Assembly (NCBI RefSeq): GCF_030272615.1
Contig: NC_081406.1
Coordinates: 239,248,422-239,312,421, forward strand
DNA length: 64,000 nt
Direction of reading: 5' to 3'
Source of the DNA: Cryptomeria japonica
Taxonomy: Eukaryota > Streptophyta > Pinopsida > Cupressales > Cupressaceae
The notes under the pieces are model-generated. The model saw only the letters and a list, made by a program, of their open reading frames with translations, made no database searches and had not been told where the DNA came from. The first letter of the stretch is position 1, and every line of letters starts with the position of its first letter. Position numbers and translations under genes: made by a program. Shown one piece after another: positions 59,577 through 64,000 of the stretch.

Positions 59577-62500
59577 TTATTTAAAGACATGATGGATTGA
59601 ATGAGGTATTTGAATATGACATGCTAAATGCTCAACTATAAGTGAGATCAAAAACATGTGTAAAATGATAAAAATTGAACAAGAAAAGTCACAAGAAATC
59701 TTAGGAGAGGGATGAGTGTAATTTATTAGAGCCTTATCCTTGGAGCAAAGGACTTTATGATGAATAGGAAATAAAGATTCATAAGTGGATTTAGAAATTT
59801 GAGGGGAGTCATAAAGAGATTTGTTCATCGCCAAGATTTCCTTATGAGGGGAATGAGAGTTGATAGAAGTAGAAGATGATTTAGTTGAAGTGAGATCATC
59901 ATCACTACTAAATATAGCATTCACATTAAGAGATGGTCTTTTAGATGCTTTAGTGTGTTTGCAGGGATTATAGCCAAGTCCAAAGGCATAATTGTGAAAA
60001 TTAGTCTCTAGAGGAACTTTTATCCCTTGTTCATGAGCGCCACAACCATTTCCATGATACCCATGCTTAGCAAAAATGTGAAAACCACGACCATAACGAT
60101 CAGCCATTTCAGGAAGAGAAGGTGGTTTTTCATAAGACAAAGAATCAAACTCTTCATAATTAGAGGTGTGAGGAGAAGAAGTTTGAGAAGCGACCACAAA
60201 ATTATTGCTCATAGGTTCAGGTAAGATTGATTGATTTCTAGTTTCTTCCTTCTTTTTACCTTTAAGATCTCTAGGAGGAACCCTATACTCACCTACAAAG
60301 GTGGGATTAAAGTCAAGGGATCCCCAATCGTCTTCTGCGAGAACCTTCTTAGGATCAAAAGCCTTTTCATGTGTAAACTCAAGTCGAGAAGGATCTTCTT
60401 CAGGAGCTTTAGACTCATCCAAAGAATTTTGATTATTAGAGGGTGATGATTCATCCATAGGTATCTTGTTTAACGAGTCATCACTAGAAGAGGAAGGCTT
60501 AGAAGAACTCCCTTTGGAAGTAGATGTTTGCAAACAAGCCTAAAGATTAGTATCACCTATCAAGGTATATGTCTTATTGTTATAAATAAATTTAACTTGT
60601 CTATGCAATGTAGAGGGGACAGCTTGCATACTGTGAATCCAAGGTCTCCCTAATAACAAGTTGTATGTTATATTTCCTGACATAACATGGATAGGAGTAG
60701 GCAAAGTAACAGGTCCCACTGTGATGGGTAAGGTGATAATACCTAATGAAGACTTAGCCAAATTATCAAAGCCTCGAATGGGACGAGAGTCAGGCTCAAT
60801 AAGGGATGTATCCACATTCATCTTATGCAATAGATTAATGCTACATACATTAAGGCCAGAGCCATTATCTACTAGTGTTCGTCTTATAGCCGTGTCATTT
60901 ATGATAACCACAATCATCAAGGGATCATATTGATGTTGAATTTCACTAGTAGGCAACTCATCTTGAGTAAACACAATTTGAGCTTTAGGATTCATCACAG
61001 AGTTAACTAAAGATGCTATATTACTAGATGTATTTGGTGGAGGAACATTCAAATCTTTCAAGGCATCTTGTAACATTCCATGATGAGCGGAAGAAGTTTG
61101 GATCAAATCCCAAAGGGATATCTTAGCAGGGGTAGCTTTAAGTTGTTCTATGAGATCATATTCCTTACCAAGAACTTGTGAAATACGTGGAGCTTGTGGA
61201 AGAACTGGTTGAGAAGGAGGAAGCGAAGTTGGGATAACTGGAGGAGTATTAGGTTGCCTATTGTTTCTTGTGTTATAGGTATGAGCAACTGCATGATAAC
61301 TCTCTCTAGTCAATTGCTTAGCATACTCATAAGGGCTCTTAGAAGAATAACCTCCTTGCACAGTAATAATAGGTTTCTTAGGAGTGCAAAAAGAATCATT
61401 ACCATAACCACCTTGAACCACTAAGATAGGCTTATTTAAAGGTTGAGAATTTTGAGAAGGACAAACACCTTGGACAATGAAGAGAGGTTTGTTAGGTGTC
61501 TCATTCACATGTATCAAATTGATTGAGGATGGTTTAGAGGAATGAACAAAAGTGTTGGAAGAATTATTGATAGTCTTCTCTTGCACTAAAATCTTATCAC
61601 AGATTAGATCAATTTTAGGAGAGAGACAAGGGATAGGCATTGATGTTCTAGTAGGAAGAGTAATACTAGGAAAGGTCATATCATCCTCTATGATCAAAGG
61701 ATCTACATGGGGAATAAACTCTCTAGGAGAAGGATCAACATTAATCTCTAAAGTCTCACTTTTGAGAGGGAGATCTTTGAAAGAGATGTTAACCACCTTG
61801 CTTTGAACTAGGGTATCCTTATGAGTAGAACCAAGTTGAGGAGAAGGAGATGCTTTATTTTTAGATGGAGAATGATTGAGATTCCAGGAAGGTGAGAAAC
61901 TATCAAGGGAGTTTTCCATCTTGATTTCATCCCCTTTGGCTAGGGTTCTCTCATGGGATAGAGAATAATCTACACCTTCTTCTAATGGTTCATCCCAAAT
62001 AGTGAAGTTGTTGAAAGGAATGTTTGAAGTATTGTCAATTTCGGGAGAGGAGATAACATTGTTTATTAATTCCTCATCCTTAGGAGGGAGAGCATCAATA
62101 GATGTGTTAAACTCATCCTCTTTCCTCAAAATATTTTCAATATGATCTTTATGGGAGAGAGAATTAAGGAAATTGCTTATTATTTCATCTTCTTTCTCTA
62201 AGGGATGCTTATGGGTAAGACAAACTTTAGGAGAAGGGTAAGCATTTATCATTAATTCATCATCTCTAGTGGGAATTTTGTTAGAAAAGGAAATGCCATC
62301 AATAGGAAATGTAGGGATAATGTCATCTTCTTGCACAAAAGGATCCTCATGAAGGGAGTGTTTTTTAGGAGGAACATGAACATATTTCTCCAAAGATTCA
62401 TGCTTAGGAAGGAGATCTTTGAAAGAAGTGTTCATAACCTCTTGTTGCACTAACATGCCCCCATTGGAAGGACCAACTTTAGGAGAAAATAAGTCAATGT

Positions 62501-62804
62501 CCATCAATACCTTTTCACTTAGAGAGGCATCATGTAGGGAAGGTGAAGTAACATTAAGAAAGGTGTTTATGATATCATTCTCTTCCTCTAGGATAGCTAA
62601 ATAGGAAGGGCACATTTTAGGAGAATTATCAAGATCACTCTTAAAGACTTCATCCTTAGAGCATGGGAGAGTCTCAAAGGGATTGGTAGCAATTCTTTTA
62701 GGCACTAAAATGTTGTTATAGATAGGGGGAAGTTCTTTAGGAGATGGAAAAATTGAAACAAGGGAAGCTAACCCATTATCACATCTATGAAATGAATGCA
62801 TCAT
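59577..62804 (-). CDS. Large element B ORF with an aspartic protease domain, one internal TAG
   Basis: Minus frame from MMHSFHRCDN (62804) to 59577, about 1,075 codons, interrupted only by TAG at 60542-60540, where Gln would fit (N-L-stop-A-C-L-Q). Residues 1-470 are acidic and contain loosely repeated blocks with S-F-K-D-L, L-P-K or P-S-P-K. Around residue 646 is L-V-D-N-G-S-G-L-N-V-C and around 715 L-L-L-G-R-P-W-I-H, the signature of retropepsin-like proteases in plant Gypsy elements of the Tat/Ogre type. The part after the TAG is Ser-rich with H-G-Y-H-G-N-G-C. No zinc knuckle, RT or integrase was found. Helper pol proteins would have to come from another element. Confidence 0.7.
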
Positions 62805-63129
62805 GACAACAATTTTCCTCTTTCAAATGATAACACATGCAAAATAGAAGGAAATGTTTAATTTTAACCAATGCAAGCACTTAGAATGTAGATTTAGAAA
62901 ATGAAATTTATGATTCAAATGAGTTCCTAAATCAGATTTAAAATTATTGATCCAAATTAAGCTATCCACAAGTTCAACTTTGAATTGAAAAATTAGGGTT
63001 TTAGCAAAAATTTCCTCTAAATTTTTGAATCTTGCAAGAAATTAAAACTTGTAAATAGCATAAACACTCAAATTTGAAAACATAAATCAGAATTAGAGAA
63101 GATTGGAGTTCACGTCGGGTTCACCAAAA
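62805..63129 (-). other. 5' leader of element B with candidate primer-binding site
   Basis: On minus the LTR end CTACACA is followed by TTT and TGGTGAACCCGACGTG (63126-63111). This has the TGG start expected of a tRNA 3'-end complement. It is not initiator Met; I cannot name the tRNA with certainty. Confidence 0.6.
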
Positions 63130-64000
63130 TGTGTAGGAGAAAAAGTGACACTAAGCAAACAGGCCCTAATCTCACTTTCAACCACACACTTGTGGAATAC
63201 GAAAGAGCCTAGAGGTATCACACAATTGGCTACTTCTTTTTGTGGAAGAGAGAGCCATGGGCTACCTATTAGGATTTCTATTCCTTTGTTGTAAATGATA
63301 GATAGAATGATGCAAGTTCAATCCCTAACCCCAAAGTGCAAGTATGAACTAATAACAAGATTGCCGAATTGAACTTAAACAATGGAAAGCTGTAAACACA
63401 AGGACAAGACAAGAATGTAAATGCGTACCCGGTGTTAAAATATGAATGAAAATGTTCGGGACGGGGGCGCGGGCGCCACTGTCCTGAATCTGCCCTTGAA
63501 ACTGCTCCGAAAACTGCTGTTTTGCACTCTTGAAAAGCTGTCAAAAATGCTGAAAATGCTGTCTGTCAGGAGGACCAGGGCGCCCAGTGCCCCTGTCCCA
63601 GGGACCAGGGTGCCCAGTGCCCCTGTCCCAGGGACCAGGGCACCCAGCGCCCCTGTCCTGGCAGGACCAGGGCGCCCCACGCCCCTGTCCTGGTCTTTTG
63701 CTCTGAAATTTGGTGGGAAGGTCGGTCTCAGTCTGCTTCTCCCGGATCTGCAACCTCCGACGTTGTCCGAGTCCCGAAACCTGCACTTATATCTGAAAAG
63801 GTGTTTGGGCGGCTATATAGGGTTTTGCCTTAGTCAAACCCCCACTTCGGTGATTTCCACCTCCACGAATAGCCAAGTTGTATTGTAAAATGTATTGTGT
63901 GTGCAAGGTCCTAAAATGCAAGAAAGCAAACTAGAGCAACCTAAAAGTAAACCCTAATTGCTTGTAAATGATAATGTAAATGCTCCAAATCAAGATGCAA
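63130..64000 (-). repeat. 5' LTR of element B, truncated by the window edge
   Basis: Matches 56307 onward with few differences. It contains the minisatellite at 63573-63693, which is 30 bp longer than in the 3' LTR. It lacks the repeated gtgtgtgc segment present at about 57045-57070 in the 3' LTR. Confidence 0.88.
63573..63693. repeat. GC-rich 30 bp minisatellite, four units
   Basis: Same unit as at 56750-56840 with one extra copy. Confidence 0.9.

Larger units (their letters stand above)
56307..64000 (-). mobile_element. Gypsy-like non-autonomous element B, nested in element A
   Basis: Left (3') LTR 56307-57979, interior 57980-63129, right (5') LTR from 63130, truncated by the window. The interior is only about 5.15 kb and encodes one long ORF with a retroviral-type aspartic protease at its C-terminal side but no RT or integrase. 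The LTRs look very similar (a few percent differences and one 30 bp repeat unit), making this the youngest insertion here. Confidence 0.88.

Overview
The window is eukaryotic nuclear DNA from a land plant. It is AT-rich, almost entirely repetitive, and packed with nested, decayed plant LTR retrotransposons (Copia, a chromodomain Ty3/Gypsy, and non-autonomous Gypsy-like elements) and satellite arrays. Old elements with diverged LTRs, very large intergenic repeats and no ordinary host genes suit a large gymnosperm genome such as a conifer. That is an inference from style; no gene here fixes the species. I found no rRNA, tRNA or CRISPR.

Layout from the left. 1-830 is unassigned and holds a small foldback. 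831-6304 is a 5.5 kb satellite built from a ~20 bp motif in alternating orientation. 6559-31314 reads best as one old DNA transposon or transposon-like two-gene unit of about 10.1 kb, later split by two LTR elements. It holds a decayed transposase-like gene on + (7211-10344), a nine-copy 359 bp satellite (10565-13800), three 110 bp repeats (14151-14463), and a seven-exon gene on - running from 31129 to 14476. A Copia element (14523-21180, TSD tgcct) sits in that gene's last exon. A second, pol-less LTR element (22849-30828, TSD gatta) sits in its second exon. Removing both with one TSD copy each restores exon continuity. A 17 bp inverted match (6559-6575 / 31298-31314) is a candidate terminal inverted repeat.

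31406-33014 is a solo LTR (TSD ttttc). 33020-36240 has no recognisable gene. 36253-37185 and 45080-45489 are two pieces of an unclassified G/T-rich stretch separated by a minus-strand chromovirus (37186-45079). From 45490 to the right edge there is a pile of fragments. These are an LTR-like piece, a minus-strand Copia gag fragment, a plus-strand Copia LTR and gag fragment cut at 51106 by a minus-strand Gypsy-like element (51107-56306 visible), and that element cut in turn at 56307 by a second minus-strand Gypsy-like element (56307-64000, right LTR truncated by the window).

No intact protein-coding host gene is visible. A theme across elements is loss of reading frames through stop codons at glutamine positions (CAG/CAA to TAG/TAA), as expected from cytosine methylation followed by deamination. 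The youngest nested element keeps a ~1,070-codon frame with a single such stop.
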